A stretch of DNA of 64,000 nt from Marinobacter nitratireducens (GTDB lineage: Bacteria; Pseudomonadota; Gammaproteobacteria; Pseudomonadales; Oleiphilaceae). Numbering within the stretch: position 1 is the first letter of the stretch; each line of letters starts with the position of its first letter. This document shows, one piece after another, positions 1-10,002 of the stretch. The notes under the pieces are model-generated. The model searched no databases. It had not been told where the DNA came from and saw nothing but the letters and a program-made list of their open reading frames with translations. Where the stretch lies: the NCBI RefSeq assembly GCF_000708045.1, contig NZ_ANIE01000009.1, positions 186,001 to 250,000 of the forward strand, read 5' to 3'. The translations under genes were made by a program, and so were the position numbers.

Positions 1-2
1 GT

Positions 3-806
3 GTGGCTGTTGCCATCCTTACCCGTGAGTTGCCTCAGCTCAGCTGGTCCATGCTATTGCCGTTTGGGGCTGCCGCGGCGGTGGTGCTCATCGGGGTGGG
101 CTGGGCCCTGGAGCAGCGGCGATTCAGGGAGATCAGCAGTGAACGGGTGGCTTTGGCACAATGGCCGGCCGGCACGCTGGGTTTGGTTGTATTGGTGCTC
201 GCGGTCTTCACGGTCATGTTTGCATTGGTGACCCTGACCGGTTTGAAGGTGTCCGCCGCCGCTATGTTGGCGGTTCCGGGAATCACCTTTGTTTACATGC
301 TTTGGCGCGGGCGCTCCTTGGTGAACGTGGCAAAGGAAGGGGCCGATCAGATCGCTGGCATGACCAATGAAATGTCAATCTTTGCGGCCTCGGCTTTGCT
401 GGGCGTGTCCCTGTCGACAGTCATTCCCGATACGGTCCTGATCGGGCTGATCAGCAGTTCTTCCGGAACCTGGCTGCTGGCTGCCGCCGGGCTTTTGATC
501 ATGCCCCTGCTGTCGGCCATCGGCATCATTCCGATTACGGTACTCAGTATCCAGGCCGGCATGTTACCGCCTCTGGTTGCGGAGGGCATGGACCCATTGC
601 CTGTTTCCGTGGCTCTGGTCACGGGCTTCTCCCTGGCGATGATGCTGTCGCCGTTTGGCCCTTCGGTCATGCTGCTGTCCCGGTTTGGTCAGGTGTCCCG
701 ATGGGTGGTGGCGTTTCGATGGAACGGGGTCTTTGTCGTGATTGCGGTTCCGCTGTTGCTGGCACTGCTGGCCTTCGAAGCTCTTATGTTGCCGGTTCCG
801 GGCTGA
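3..806 (+). CDS. C-terminal part of a multi-pass membrane permease-like protein (truncated by window edge)
   Basis: The reading frame is open to the left edge, so the 267 visible residues are a C-terminal fragment and the true start lies upstream. At least six long hydrophobic stretches are visible (for example residues 17-35, 60-80, 155-180, 205-225 and 240-262), separated by short polar loops. This is an inner-membrane transporter-like protein. The loops with conserved-looking Gly/Pro (GIIPITVLS, SPFGPSVMLLSRFG) recall ion or organic-anion permeases, but I cannot assign a family or substrate. It ends about 260 bases before the IclR gene on the same strand and could be part of the catabolic neighbourhood. 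Confidence 0.6.
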   Translation: MAVAILTRELPQLSWSMLLPFGAAAAVVLIGVGWALEQRRFREISSERVALAQWPAGTLGLVVLVLAVFTVMFALVTLTGLKVSAAAMLAVPGITFVYMLWRGRSLVNVAKEGADQIAGMTNEMSIFAASALLGVSLSTVIPDTVLIGLISSSSGTWLLAAAGLLIMPLLSAIGIIPITVLSIQAGMLPPLVAEGMDPLPVSVALVTGFSLAMMLSPFGPSVMLLSRFGQVSRWVVAFRWNGVFVVIAVPLLLALLAFEALMLPVPG

Positions 807-829
807 GTATGTTGGGAATGTTAACTTGC

Positions 830-1038
830 TACCGAAATTCCGCTGCCTGGAACAAGGTACCGAAATAATTCTCAATAAGCCGTGGTTGTGAATGAAAAAT
901 GCAGAATACCGTGATACGTAACGCAGGAGTGTTTCAAATTTGGCACGGGATTTGAAAAGCAATTCTGGTACTTGATTTCGCCAACGATTAAAATACTGCA
1001 TCTTTTATATGAACGGTGCTTATATCCCGGTACCGAAA
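830..1038 (+). promoter_or_regulatory. Intergenic region with three TACCGAAA repeats
   Basis: The 260-base gap before the IclR gene holds no gene. It contains the 8-mer TACCGAAA three times on the same strand, at 830-837, 858-865 and 1031-1038; two copies are in the extended form GGTACCGAAA. An adjacent TTCC-N7-GGAA inverted repeat lies at 838-852. IclR-family proteins commonly repress their own promoters, so these may be operator half-sites. That role is inferred from position and repetition only. Confidence 0.35.
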
Positions 1039-1066
1039 AGGCGTGGCTGTTGGAGGGCGCCCTACT

Positions 1067-1894
1067 ATGTCAAAAGCACAAAACCCCACACCGGAACTGA
1101 TGGCGGCCTCCGGTGACGGCGAACCAGTGAAGCCGGAGAAAGATCGCAAGTTTGTCGAAGCGCTTTCTCGTGGCCTCGATGTACTGAGGGCATTTAGCCA
1201 GGGTTCGGTCATTCTTGGTAACCAGGACATTGCCCGTATTACCGGTCTCCCCAAGCCAACGGTCTCCCGCATGACCTACACGCTGACCAAGCTGGGCTAC
1301 CTGAGCTACAACACGCAGTTGGAGAAATACCAGCTCAGCTCCGGGGTGCTGGCCCTTGGTTACGCGTACGTGTCCAATCTGAAGGTTCGTCAGTTGGCCA
1401 AGCCTTACATGGATGAGTTCGCCCGCCAGACCAACATGTCCGTGGGGCTGACCTGCCGCGACCGGCTGCATATGATCTATGTAGAGAACCGTCTGCCGCC
1501 TGAAGCTTCCCTGTTGCGAATGGATATCGGCCTAAAACTGCCGATGGCAACGACTTCCGCTGGCCGTGCTTACTACTGCGCCATTACGGACAAGGGCCGG
1601 AAAGTGATTGATGATGCCATGGAAGCGAAATACGGCCCGGAGGGCTGGCCGGAAAAGAAAGAAGGACTCGAGCGCGCGATGGAAGAGTACAAGCAACATG
1701 GTTTCTGCCTGTCACTCGGGGAGTGGGATCGCAACATCAATTCGGCCGGTGTGCCAATTCAACTGCAGGATGGCACCATCATGGCGCTGACCTGCGCCGC
1801 ACCGTCCTATCTGGTTTCCGGTGAAAAGCTCCGGGAATCCATTGCCCATCAGCTGGCGATGCTGGCGAGTGATATCGAGTCGCTGGGGGTCTGA
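1067..1894 (+). CDS. IclR-family transcriptional regulator
   Basis: 275-residue DNA-binding regulator. An N-terminal winged helix-turn-helix (about residues 25-90, with VEALSRGLDVLRAF followed by GLPKPTVSRMTYTL) precedes an IclR effector-binding domain (about 100-265). The effector domain has the typical MSVGLTCRDRLHMIYVE strand and a late AAPSYL segment. The start was chosen at the ATG with GGAGG at 1052-1056; an in-frame codon 17 positions upstream lacks a comparable ribosome-binding site. IclR proteins usually sense aromatic or aliphatic metabolites and control catabolic operons. The beta-oxidation operon 1.8 kb downstream, beyond a divergent-facing esterase gene, is a plausible target. 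The effector is unknown. Confidence 0.9.
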   Translation: MSKAQNPTPELMAASGDGEPVKPEKDRKFVEALSRGLDVLRAFSQGSVILGNQDIARITGLPKPTVSRMTYTLTKLGYLSYNTQLEKYQLSSGVLALGYAYVSNLKVRQLAKPYMDEFARQTNMSVGLTCRDRLHMIYVENRLPPEASLLRMDIGLKLPMATTSAGRAYYCAITDKGRKVIDDAMEAKYGPEGWPEKKEGLERAMEEYKQHGFCLSLGEWDRNINSAGVPIQLQDGTIMALTCAAPSYLVSGEKLRESIAHQLAMLASDIESLGV

Positions 1895-1917
1895 TCGCCC
1901 ACGTATGGGCCAGTAAG

Positions 1918-1948
1918 AAAAAGCAGGCCCTCGGGCCTGCTTTTTTTT
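1918..1948. terminator. Bidirectional intrinsic terminator
   Basis: A run of five A (1918-1922) is followed by GCAGGCC, a CTCG loop, GGCCTGC and eight T (1941-1948). Because it has an A tract on one side and a T tract on the other, it can stop transcription from both convergent genes, the IclR gene ending at 1894 and the esterase ending at 1968. Confidence 0.9.
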
Positions 1949-1967
1949 GGCGTAATCTAATCTGGTG

Positions 1968-3374
1968 TCAGTTGATGCAACTGGCCATGTGATTCGCTCG
2001 AGTCGGATCAGAGTAGGTGCAGCCATAAGCTGGATCTGAAACGGTCGCTGCGTCCAGAACGTTGTCACCTGCGGGCTTGATACCCGTGTTCACCCAGTTG
2101 ACGAGATCGCTGAATGCCTCTGACTCCTCGGCTTCGGTGAAGTCGCAGTGGAACGGATCGCGGATGGCCCTCTGTACCAGCAGATCATCATTGCCGTTGG
2201 CGATGGCTCGCTTACGGTAGATCTGCTCATGGACGAACGGCACGTAAAGGTCGCCCAGGCCGTGCAGCGTGAGTACCGGCACCGAGAACTGGCCGTTAAC
2301 CTGCGGGATGTGGCGCAGGCCTTCCGCTCTCGGCGCATTGGCCTGAGGGTCTGCTTCAACACGGAGAATGGTGTTGTTGAAGGTGTTTTCTTCGGCAGAG
2401 CGGAGCGGGTCGTTGTCCAGCTGATAGAACGTGCCCAGGTTGCTGCTCAGGTCTCGCGCCAGTATGCCGTTTACGGTGCCGTCGCGGCCCCCGGTTCCCA
2501 TTACGACGTTGTAGTAACCACCGCGGAACCCTGCCTCGAATACCGGGCGATCACCGCCGCTAAGGTTTCGGACGATAGCTTCCAGCTTCAGACCGTCTGC
2601 CGTCGGTACGCCCGGCAGGGCGAAGGATGGCGGCGTTGTCCACAGCACCTGATCAATGGCGCTCTGGTCAAAGTCGGCCGGATAGCTGTCGGGTCCCAGC
2701 CCGGCCGCATGCTGTGCGGCGAACGTGAAATCCAGAAGGTAATCGAACTCGTGGGTACCGCCCACAACGCCGCACATCGGCATTGCGCCGTCGTAGTAAA
2801 CTTTGTTTCGGGCGGATGAGAGGTTTTCCTGTTCGACGGCTGCAGCCGTGATGTGCCCGCCCATGGAATGCCCGATGATAAAGGTCTGGTGGGGGGCGAT
2901 CAGAGATCTACCATTTGCCTCTGCAATATCGGTAAATTTCAGTGCCAGTTCGTTGGTGTCCTCAACGCCGACTTCCACATCGTAGTAGTTCTTGCTGTAG
3001 CTGGATGCGGCCCAGGCATAACCTTCATTGATCAGCCAGCTTCTAAGGGATGGATTGCTCACGGTGAGTTCCTCTCCCGTGCCCCGGTAACCGTGGGCGT
3101 ACATGACCAGCACGCCGTTCCAGTTATCAGGAACCTCCACGCGGTAACCGGCGCCACTTTCCATAATGCCCCACCAGGTGTCCGTAGTGGTTCCTGCTTC
3201 TGATTCGAATGGGAGGGTTGCCGGGTCCACGGCAAACGTGCGTTCGTCCTGCAGTCGTGTGGGTTCGGTCTGGGTGTCGGTGGAGAGTCCGTCGTTGTCG
3301 CTGCCGCCACAGGCTGAGAGGGTAATGGCGGAGGCTGCAAGTGCTGCCCTGAGGGCGTATTGCCGGATTGTCAT
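1968..3374 (-). CDS. Secreted alpha/beta-hydrolase lipoprotein (esterase/lipase-like)
   Basis: 468 residues. An N-terminal lipoprotein signal ends in LSAC (Cys22) and is followed by a Gly/Ser/Asp-rich tether, so it should be exported and lipid-anchored. The nucleophile elbow is G-H-S-M-G-G with Ser170. A later GLGDLYVP segment can supply the acid and DPFHCDF the catalytic His, giving a complete Ser-Asp-His triad. Substrate is not deducible; esters, polyester oligomers or lipids are all possible. The ATG is preceded by AAAGGAA. It converges on the IclR gene and shares a terminator with it. It diverges from the fatty-acid degradation operon, so it may release substrates that the operon degrades, which is inference from position. 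Confidence 0.75.
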   Translation of the reverse strand: MTIRQYALRAALAASAITLSACGGSDNDGLSTDTQTEPTRLQDERTFAVDPATLPFESEAGTTTDTWWGIMESGAGYRVEVPDNWNGVLVMYAHGYRGTGEELTVSNPSLRSWLINEGYAWAASSYSKNYYDVEVGVEDTNELALKFTDIAEANGRSLIAPHQTFIIGHSMGGHITAAAVEQENLSSARNKVYYDGAMPMCGVVGGTHEFDYLLDFTFAAQHAAGLGPDSYPADFDQSAIDQVLWTTPPSFALPGVPTADGLKLEAIVRNLSGGDRPVFEAGFRGGYYNVVMGTGGRDGTVNGILARDLSSNLGTFYQLDNDPLRSAEENTFNNTILRVEADPQANAPRAEGLRHIPQVNGQFSVPVLTLHGLGDLYVPFVHEQIYRKRAIANGNDDLLVQRAIRDPFHCDFTEAEESEAFSDLVNWVNTGIKPAGDNVLDAATVSDPAYGCTYSDPTRANHMASCIN

Positions 3375-3691
3375 TGTGTCATTCCTTTATGTGATGGCTT
3401 GTATAACCACCACTTTTTATTGTGATTTATGGTTTTGCATGGCAGAACAAAGTACTGCCAAGAATGAAAATTAAGAATCGGAAGTGCATTTTGTCAAGTT
3501 TGTTATTCATTTTCAGACTGTGGTTTCATAAAACAAAATCGAGCTTGAAAGCTCCTTAAAGGTCGTAGTACATTGATCTTAATTTCGCAGGTTAAAACTA
3601 GATTTCATAAGTGGCGGAATGTTCAGTTGTGCCCTGGCTGTGCCAGAGCCCTTGGTCAGGCCCGCCGCCCCGGAACATCAGAGGAGGCTCT
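3375..3691. other. AT-rich divergent intergenic region
   Basis: These 317 bases lie between the divergent esterase and hydratase/dehydrogenase genes and must hold both promoters. I see no credible gene. The region is clearly more AT-rich than its flanks. A small inverted repeat GAGCTT-GA-AAGCTC lies near 3541-3555, and CTTTAAGGAG-type sequence sits beside it. I could not pick a -35/-10 pair with confidence. Confidence 0.5.
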
Positions 3692-5788
3692 ATGTCGGAA
3701 GTTGTAACTTATTCCCGTGAACAAAGCGTTGGTGTGATCACCGTAAATTACCCGCCGGTGAACGCGCTGGGTCATGCGGTTCGATCCGGAATCCAGTCTG
3801 CCATTCAGCAGGGTCGTGATGATGCAGATGCAAAGGTTCTCCTGATCGTCTGTGAAGGCCGTACCTTTATTGCCGGTGCGGACATCCGGGAGTTCGGAAA
3901 ACCCCTGCAGGAGCCGGCGCTGCCCGATCTGATCAATGACATTGAAGCGACCGACAAGCCCGTTGTCGCTGCAATCCACGGCACCGCGCTGGGTGGCGGT
4001 CTGGAAGTGGCGCTTGGCTGCCATTACCGGGTGGCCGTGCCCAGTGCCAAAGTGGGTCTGCCGGAAGTAAAGCTGGGCCTGCTGCCCGGGGCCGGCGGCA
4101 CCCAGCGGCTGCCTCGTCTGACCGGCGCGCAGAAGGCTCTGGAAATGATTACCACGGGTGACTTTGTGGCGGCCGCCAGGGCGGCAGAGCTGGGTATCGT
4201 CGACGAAGTGGTCGGCAGCGAAGATGTTCGTGCCGAAGGTCTGGCCTATGCACAGAAGGTGGTTGCCGAAGGCAAGCCGGTTCGTCGGGTGAGTGAGCTG
4301 AGTGACAAGCTTGAGGCTGAGAAAGGCAGTGCGGTGTTCGAACAGTTCCGTGAAGGCCTGAAGAAAAAGGCCCGTGGCCTGATCGCACCTTTCAAGTGCA
4401 CCGATGCCGTTGAAGCCGCATTTACCTCTGCGTCGTTTGCCGATGGCATGAAGCGGGAGCGCGAGCTGTTCTCCGAACTGATGGCCTCCGATCAGCGTGC
4501 CGGCCTGATCCACGCGTTCTTCTCCGAGCGTGAAGTGTCCAAGGTACCGGGACTGGCCAAGGACACACCGGTCCGCGACATCAAATCCGTTGGCGTGATC
4601 GGTGCCGGCACCATGGGTGGCGGTATTGCCATGAACTTTGCCAACGTCGGCATCCCGGTTCGCCTGCTGGAAGTGAAGCAGGAAGCGCTGGATAAAGGTC
4701 TGGCCATCATCCGCAAGAACTACGAGAACACCGCCAAGAAAGGCCGCCTGACCATGGAGCAGGTGGAAGAGCGCATGAGCCTGATTACCGGCACGCTCAG
4801 CTATAACGACTTTGCGGACGTGGACCTGGTCATTGAAGCCGTGTTCGAGCGGATGGACGTGAAGAAGAGCATCTTCGGTCAGCTTGATGGAGTCTGTAAA
4901 CCGGGAGCCATCCTGGCTTCCAACACCTCCACCCTGGATATCGACGAGATCGCTTCCGCCACCAAGCGCCCGGAAGATGTAATTGGTCTGCACTTCTTCA
5001 GCCCGGCCAACGTGATGAAGCTGCTGGAGATTGTGCGCGGCGAGAAGACCGCTGATGACGTCAAGGCAACTGCGATGCAACTGGCCAAGCGCATCAAGAA
5101 AGTTGGCGTGCTGGTGGGCAACTGCCATGGCTTCGTGGGTAACCGTATGCTGCACAAGCGTGGTGCCGAGGCTATGTCCCTGGTGGACGAGGGCGCAACG
5201 CCACAGCAGGTGGACAAAGTGCTGACGGACCTGGGCTTCCCGATGGGTCAGTTTGCCATGGGTGACCTGGCGGGTATTGATATCGGTTACAGCATTCGTC
5301 AGGAGCGCCGCAAGGCCGGTGAAGATGTTGCACCTAGCTGGATGGACAAACTGGCAGAGCAAGGTCGCCTGGGGCAGAAAACCATGGCAGGAACCTATCG
5401 CTATGAAGAAGGCAGCCGCAAGCCAATTCCGGATCCAGCGGTTGATGAACTCATCGCCGAGTTTCGTAAAGAACAGGGAATCACTGCCCGCGAGGTCACC
5501 GATCAGGAGATCCTCGAACGCTGCATGTACGTCATGGTTAACGAAGGCGCCAAGATCCTCGACGAGGGCATCGCTTACCGTTCCCTGGATATTGATATCA
5601 CCTGGATCTACGGCTACGGCTTCCCCGCCTATCGTGGTGGCCCCATGTTCTGGGCAGATCAAATCGGTCTGGACAAGATCCTGGACGCGGTGAAGAAGTA
5701 TCACAACGAGGTTGGCGGCAAGCAGTGGGAGCCGTCCCCGCTGCTGGAGAAGCTGGTAGCCGAAGGCAAGAAGTTCGGCGACCTGTAA
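3692..5788 (+). CDS. Bifunctional enoyl-CoA hydratase / 3-hydroxyacyl-CoA dehydrogenase
   Basis: 698 residues, catalysing the second and third steps of beta-oxidation in the cytoplasm. Residues 1-190 are a crotonase domain with both usual catalytic glutamates, Glu105 in GGGLEVALG and Glu125 in [14 protein letters not shown]. Residues about 297-480 form the NAD-binding dehydrogenase domain, with a GAGTMGGG dinucleotide-binding loop starting at Gly304 and the LHFFSP catalytic His434. Two C-terminal dehydrogenase helical domains follow. The start is the ATG behind GAGGAGG (3681-3687); an open frame 27 codons upstream lacks such a site. Domain order resembles peroxisomal multifunctional enzyme and FadB/FadJ relatives. 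The thiolase gene follows after 62 bases, consistent with one operon. Confidence 0.93.
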   Translation: MSEVVTYSREQSVGVITVNYPPVNALGHAVRSGIQSAIQQGRDDADAKVLLIVCEGRTFIAGADIREFGKPLQEPALPDLINDIEATDKPVVAAIHGTALGGGLEVALGCHYRVAVPSAKVGLPEVKLGLLPGAGGTQRLPRLTGAQKALEMITTGDFVAAARAAELGIVDEVVGSEDVRAEGLAYAQKVVAEGKPVRRVSELSDKLEAEKGSAVFEQFREGLKKKARGLIAPFKCTDAVEAAFTSASFADGMKRERELFSELMASDQRAGLIHAFFSEREVSKVPGLAKDTPVRDIKSVGVIGAGTMGGGIAMNFANVGIPVRLLEVKQEALDKGLAIIRKNYENTAKKGRLTMEQVEERMSLITGTLSYNDFADVDLVIEAVFERMDVKKSIFGQLDGVCKPGAILASNTSTLDIDEIASATKRPEDVIGLHFFSPANVMKLLEIVRGEKTADDVKATAMQLAKRIKKVGVLVGNCHGFVGNRMLHKRGAEAMSLVDEGATPQQVDKVLTDLGFPMGQFAMGDLAGIDIGYSIRQERRKAGEDVAPSWMDKLAEQGRLGQKTMAGTYRYEEGSRKPIPDPAVDELIAEFRKEQGITAREVTDQEILERCMYVMVNEGAKILDEGIAYRSLDIDITWIYGYGFPAYRGGPMFWADQIGLDKILDAVKKYHNEVGGKQWEPSPLLEKLVAEGKKFGDL

Positions 5789-5850
5789 GCGTTTACTGAT
5801 TCGTTGCGGGGTGAGTCCCCGCAGCCAACCCGTTTAAAGAGGACACGACC

Positions 5851-7035
5851 ATGTCTGATGCAGTTATTGTTTCCACGGCCCGTACCGGCCTCGGTAAATC
5901 CTATCGCGGTGCGCTCAACAACAGCCACAGTGTCGACCTGGCAGGCCACGTGATCCAGCACGCCGTTGAGCGTGCCGGTATTGATCCGAACATCGTCGAA
6001 GATGTCATCCTTGGTGCTACCTTCCACGAGGGTGCCCAGGGTAAGAACATGGCTCGCCTGGCAGCCATTCGCGCCGGTTTGCCGGTGACCACCGCCGGCA
6101 TGTCCATCAACCGGTTCTGTTCTTCCGGACTGCAGTCCATTGCGATTGCGTCCCAGCGTGTCATTTCAGAGCAGATTCCCGCCATCGTCGCCGGTGGTGT
6201 GGAGTCGATTTCCCTGGTGCAGAACGACAAGCTCAACAGCTTCCACGGCACCAACGAATGGCTGATGAAGAACAAGCCGGAACTTTACCTGTCGATGATT
6301 GAAACGGCCGATATCGTCGCACAGCGCTATGGTGTGAGCCGGGAATCCCAGGACGAGTACGCCCTGATGTCCCAGCAGCGTACGGCGGCGGCCCAGGAAG
6401 CGGGCAAGTTCGATGACGAGATCGTGCCCTACGATGCCACCATGCTGGTGAAGGACAAGGAAACCGGTGAGATCAGCGAAAAGGCGGTCACCCTGAACCG
6501 TGACGAGTGCAATCGCCCCAACACCACCCTGGAAGGTCTGCAGGGACTGGATGCCGTGCGTGGTGAAGGCAACTTCGTGACGGCGGGTAATGCCTCCCAG
6601 CTGTCTGATGGGGCATCCGTTTGTACGGTGATGAACAGCACCTACGCTGAAAAGAACAACATCGAACCCATGGGCATTTTCCGCGGTTTTGCTGTCGCTG
6701 GCTGTGAGCCGGACGAAATGGGTATTGGTCCGGTCTTCGCCATTCCACGCCTGCTGGAACGCACCGGATTGAAGATGGACGACATCGATCTGTGGGAACT
6801 GAACGAAGCGTTCGCCTCCCAGGTGGTTTACTGCCGGGATCGGCTGGGCATCCCGATGGAGAAGCTCAACGTGAATGGTGGCTCCATCGCCGTGGGTCAC
6901 CCATACGGTGTCACCGGTTCCCGTCTCACCGGCCATGCCCTGATTGAGGGCAAGCGTCGTGGTGCCAAGTATGTTGTGGTCACCATGTGTATCGGCGGTG
7001 GTCAGGGGGCTGCCGGATTGTTCGAAATCGTATAA
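5851..7035 (+). CDS. Acetyl-CoA acyltransferase (thiolase)
   Basis: 394 residues, the normal length for a thiolase. It cleaves 3-ketoacyl-CoA to acetyl-CoA plus a shortened acyl-CoA. The catalytic residues are all present: nucleophile Cys90 in NRFCSSGLQ, His350 in the VGHPYG motif and Cys380 in [12 protein letters not shown] site sits 8-10 bases before the ATG. It lies between the hydratase/dehydrogenase and acyl-CoA dehydrogenase genes, giving a full beta-oxidation set. FadA-type degradative function is more likely than a biosynthetic acetoacetyl-CoA role because of this context. Confidence 0.93.
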   Translation: MSDAVIVSTARTGLGKSYRGALNNSHSVDLAGHVIQHAVERAGIDPNIVEDVILGATFHEGAQGKNMARLAAIRAGLPVTTAGMSINRFCSSGLQSIAIASQRVISEQIPAIVAGGVESISLVQNDKLNSFHGTNEWLMKNKPELYLSMIETADIVAQRYGVSRESQDEYALMSQQRTAAAQEAGKFDDEIVPYDATMLVKDKETGEISEKAVTLNRDECNRPNTTLEGLQGLDAVRGEGNFVTAGNASQLSDGASVCTVMNSTYAEKNNIEPMGIFRGFAVAGCEPDEMGIGPVFAIPRLLERTGLKMDDIDLWELNEAFASQVVYCRDRLGIPMEKLNVNGGSIAVGHPYGVTGSRLTGHALIEGKRRGAKYVVVTMCIGGGQGAAGLFEIV

Positions 7036-7051
7036 ACCGGCGGAGCGGATC

Positions 7052-8854
7052 ATGGCCCAGAAAATCATCAATCCCCAGGACCTGGCGTTCCAGCTATACG
7101 AGCTCCATGAGGTTGAGAAAACCCTGGCCTACGACCGCTATGCCGATCACAGCCGGGACACCCTGCAGGCGGCTCTGGACCTGGCGCTGAAAGTGGCTGC
7201 CGAAGAATTCGCGCCTCATGCCCGGCTGGTGGATGAAGAGGAACCCCGGTTCGAAAACGGCCGGGTTACCATGCGCCCGGAAGTGGGCAAGGCGCTCGAT
7301 GTCCTGAAAGAAACCGGCCTGATGGCGGCGAGCCAGGATTACGAGCGTGGTGGCATGCAGCTCCCAGCGGCGGTGGCACAGATGTGCGTCGGCCTGCTCA
7401 AGGGCGCCAACGTGGGCACTCAGGGCTATGCCGGGCTGACCATTGCGGCCGCCAACCTGATCATGGTGCAGGGTTCGGAAGAGCAGCAGAAGCGTTACGC
7501 CGAGCCCATGATGGCCGGGCGCTTCTTCGGCACCATGTGCCTGACCGAACCGCATTCCGGTTCCTCCCTGGGGGATCTCAGGACCCGGGCGGAACCTCAG
7601 CCGGACGGTAGCTATCGGCTGTTCGGCAACAAGATCTTCATTTCCGCCGGCGATCATGAACTGAGTGAAAACATCATTCACATGGTGCTGGCGCGTCTGC
7701 CCGATGCCCCGCCGGGCGTACGCGGGATTTCCCTGTTCCTGGTACCCAAAAAGCTGGTGAATGAAGATGGCAGCCTCGGTGAACGAAATGATGTGGCGTT
7801 GGCTGGCCTGATCCACAAGATGGGATACCGCGGTACCACGTCCACCATGCTCAACTTCGGCGAAAAAGACGGTGCCGTCGGCTATCTGGTCGGTGAACCG
7901 AACAACGGCCTTGCCGCCATGTTTCACATGATGAATGAGGCCCGGATCGGTGTGGGCCTCGGTTCCGTCATGCTCGGTTACACCGGCTACCTGCACGCCC
8001 TTGAGTATGCGCGTGAGCGCAGACAGGGGCGCCCTGTTGGTGACAAGAATCCGGAGTCGCCCCAGGTGCCGTTGATACAGCATGCGGATATCCGTCGTAT
8101 GTTACTGGCGCAAAAGGTATACGTGGAGGGTGGTCTGGCATTGTGTCTTGAGGGCTCAATGCTGGTGGACCAGAAAAAACACGGTCCAACAGATACCGAC
8201 CGTGAGCTGGCAGCAGGCCTGCTGGACCTGCTCACACCGCTGATCAAGTCCTGGCCTTCCCGGTATTGCCTGGAAGCCAACAGCCTCGCTATTCAGGTTC
8301 ACGGCGGTTACGGCTACACCCGGGAATACCCGGTGGAACAGTTCTACCGGGATAACCGGCTGAACCCGATCCACGAGGGCACCCACGGCATTCAGGGCAT
8401 GGACCTGCTGGGCCGGAAGGTCGCCATGGCGGGTGGCCGTTTTTACCTCGAACTGATGAACCGGATTGAAACGACCATCGGCGAGGCTCGGCACTATGAA
8501 CGGCTGGTCGATTCCGCCAACCGGCTGCAGCAGACTGCGAAAGCCATGGCTGATGCCACCGGGGCCATTAATCGCATCAAGGCCAGCGGTGATGTGGAAA
8601 AGGCACTGGCCAACGCTACGCTTTATCTGGACGCGTTCGGTCACGTGGTGGTGGGCTGGCTCTGGCTGCGCCAGGCCATGAAAGCGCTGGATGGCCTTGC
8701 CGGCAGCGGTGGCCAGACAGCCGAGTTCTATGAAGGAAAACTGAGGGCCTGCGAGTTTTTCGCCCGTTACGAACTGCCTTCGGTGGTCACCACGGCCGAT
8801 CTCCTCAAGAGTGTTGATACCACCGCACTGGACATGGCCGACGAACAATTCTGA
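7052..8854 (+). CDS. Acyl-CoA dehydrogenase, long form (DmdC/AcdA-like, about 600 aa)
   Basis: 600 residues, longer than the 380-residue classical enzymes because it has an N-terminal extension and an additional C-terminal helical domain. FAD-binding strands are visible as CLTEPHSGSSLGDLRT and IFISAGDHE. The catalytic base is probably Glu442 in NPIHEGTHGIQ, as in the family that includes methylmercaptopropionyl-CoA dehydrogenase DmdC. It introduces the trans-2 double bond and passes electrons to ETF. The start follows CGGAGCGG, 16 bases after the thiolase stop. Substrate chain length or branching cannot be read from sequence; DMSP-derived substrates are possible but not supported by neighbours. 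Confidence 0.88.
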   Translation: MAQKIINPQDLAFQLYELHEVEKTLAYDRYADHSRDTLQAALDLALKVAAEEFAPHARLVDEEEPRFENGRVTMRPEVGKALDVLKETGLMAASQDYERGGMQLPAAVAQMCVGLLKGANVGTQGYAGLTIAAANLIMVQGSEEQQKRYAEPMMAGRFFGTMCLTEPHSGSSLGDLRTRAEPQPDGSYRLFGNKIFISAGDHELSENIIHMVLARLPDAPPGVRGISLFLVPKKLVNEDGSLGERNDVALAGLIHKMGYRGTTSTMLNFGEKDGAVGYLVGEPNNGLAAMFHMMNEARIGVGLGSVMLGYTGYLHALEYARERRQGRPVGDKNPESPQVPLIQHADIRRMLLAQKVYVEGGLALCLEGSMLVDQKKHGPTDTDRELAAGLLDLLTPLIKSWPSRYCLEANSLAIQVHGGYGYTREYPVEQFYRDNRLNPIHEGTHGIQGMDLLGRKVAMAGGRFYLELMNRIETTIGEARHYERLVDSANRLQQTAKAMADATGAINRIKASGDVEKALANATLYLDAFGHVVVGWLWLRQAMKALDGLAGSGGQTAEFYEGKLRACEFFARYELPSVVTTADLLKSVDTTALDMADEQF

Positions 8855-8885
8855 CGAGATTCTCTAACACGGGAGCAAAATAACA

Positions 8886-9992
8886 ATGGACAGAAAAGCC
8901 AGGGCCGTGGTCTGCCGCGAATGGGGGCAACCCGTTCACGTCGAGACCATTACCGTCGAGAGCCCCAAGCGGGGTGAAGTCACGATCAAGGTTGCTGCCT
9001 GTGGTGTCTGCCACAGCGATCTGTCTGCCACCACCGGTAAGATTCAGTACCCACCTCCCCTGGTGCTCGGCCATGAGGCCGCCGGCGTGGTTGTGGAAGT
9101 GGGTGAGGGTGTCACCGACTTCCAGGAAGGTGACCATGTGGTGAGTTCCTTCATCTCCATGTGCGGCAAATGCCGGCAGTGTGTTCGTGGTCGTCCCGTG
9201 TTGTGTGAAAACGCCCGTAAAGCGATGTTCACCCTGCCGGACGGGACAGTTCGCACCAAGGACGCCAACGGTGAGCCGTTGAATGTGTTCGGTGCCTGCG
9301 GCGTGATGGCGGAATACGCCACCATGCATGTGGACAACTGTGTGAAAGTGGATGAAACCGTGCCCATGCAGAATGCGGCGTTGGTTGGCTGTGCCGTGAT
9401 GACGGGAGTCGGTGCCGTGTTCAATACTGCTCAGCTGGAGCCGGGTTCGCGTGCGGCGGTCTTCGGCATTGGTGGCGTTGGTCTCAATGCCATCCAGGGC
9501 TGTGCCACTGCCGGTGCGGAAATGATCGTGGCGGTCGACAGCAACCCGAAGAAGCTGGAAATGGCGAAGGAATTCGGTGCTACCCATACTGTGAACATCA
9601 ACGACGTGGACGATGCCGCCAAGACGGTGAAGAAAATGAGCGGCGGTGTCGATTATGCGTTTGAATGCGTCGGTGCCGGCCCCGTTGTGGAACAGGCCTA
9701 CAAATGCCTGGGGCGTGGTGGTACCGCCGTGGTTGTCGGTGTTGCTGATCCCAAAGACAAGACCTCGCTGACGACCCTGACCCTGCCTGCCGATGAACGT
9801 ACCCTCAAGGGCAGTTGGCTCGGGTCCGCCCGTCCCCAGCACGATTTTCCCCGGATTCTGGGCCTGTACAAGGCCGGCAAACTGAAATTGGATGAACTCG
9901 TCACCCGCACCTATCCCATAGAGGAAGCCGCCCAGGCTTTCGATGATATGGTGGCCGGCAAGAACGCCCGTGGCGTTATCGTATTCGAGTGA
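8886..9992 (+). CDS. Zn-dependent alcohol dehydrogenase
   Basis: 368-residue medium-chain dehydrogenase. Probable catalytic zinc ligands are Cys42 (CGVCHSD), His63 (GHEAAG) and Cys169. The structural-zinc loop has four cysteines at 93, 96, 99 and 107. The Rossmann loop GIGGVG (about residues 195-200) binds NAD(H). It should oxidise a primary or secondary alcohol to the aldehyde or ketone. The aldehyde dehydrogenase follows immediately, so alcohol to aldehyde to acid is the expected flow. The short GKC loop and the overall pattern are like class III/aryl-alcohol enzymes, but the exact substrate is unknown. Confidence 0.9.
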   Translation: MDRKARAVVCREWGQPVHVETITVESPKRGEVTIKVAACGVCHSDLSATTGKIQYPPPLVLGHEAAGVVVEVGEGVTDFQEGDHVVSSFISMCGKCRQCVRGRPVLCENARKAMFTLPDGTVRTKDANGEPLNVFGACGVMAEYATMHVDNCVKVDETVPMQNAALVGCAVMTGVGAVFNTAQLEPGSRAAVFGIGGVGLNAIQGCATAGAEMIVAVDSNPKKLEMAKEFGATHTVNINDVDDAAKTVKKMSGGVDYAFECVGAGPVVEQAYKCLGRGGTAVVVGVADPKDKTSLTTLTLPADERTLKGSWLGSARPQHDFPRILGLYKAGKLKLDELVTRTYPIEEAAQAFDDMVAGKNARGVIVFE

Positions 9993-10002
9993 GGAGAACG
10001 CA

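Noticed and set aside
3656..5704. 682-codon open frame on the minus strand
   Set aside because: It is entirely antisense to the hydratase/dehydrogenase gene, which has all catalytic residues. Long antisense frames are expected from the codon bias of GC-rich genes, and the translation resembles no family.
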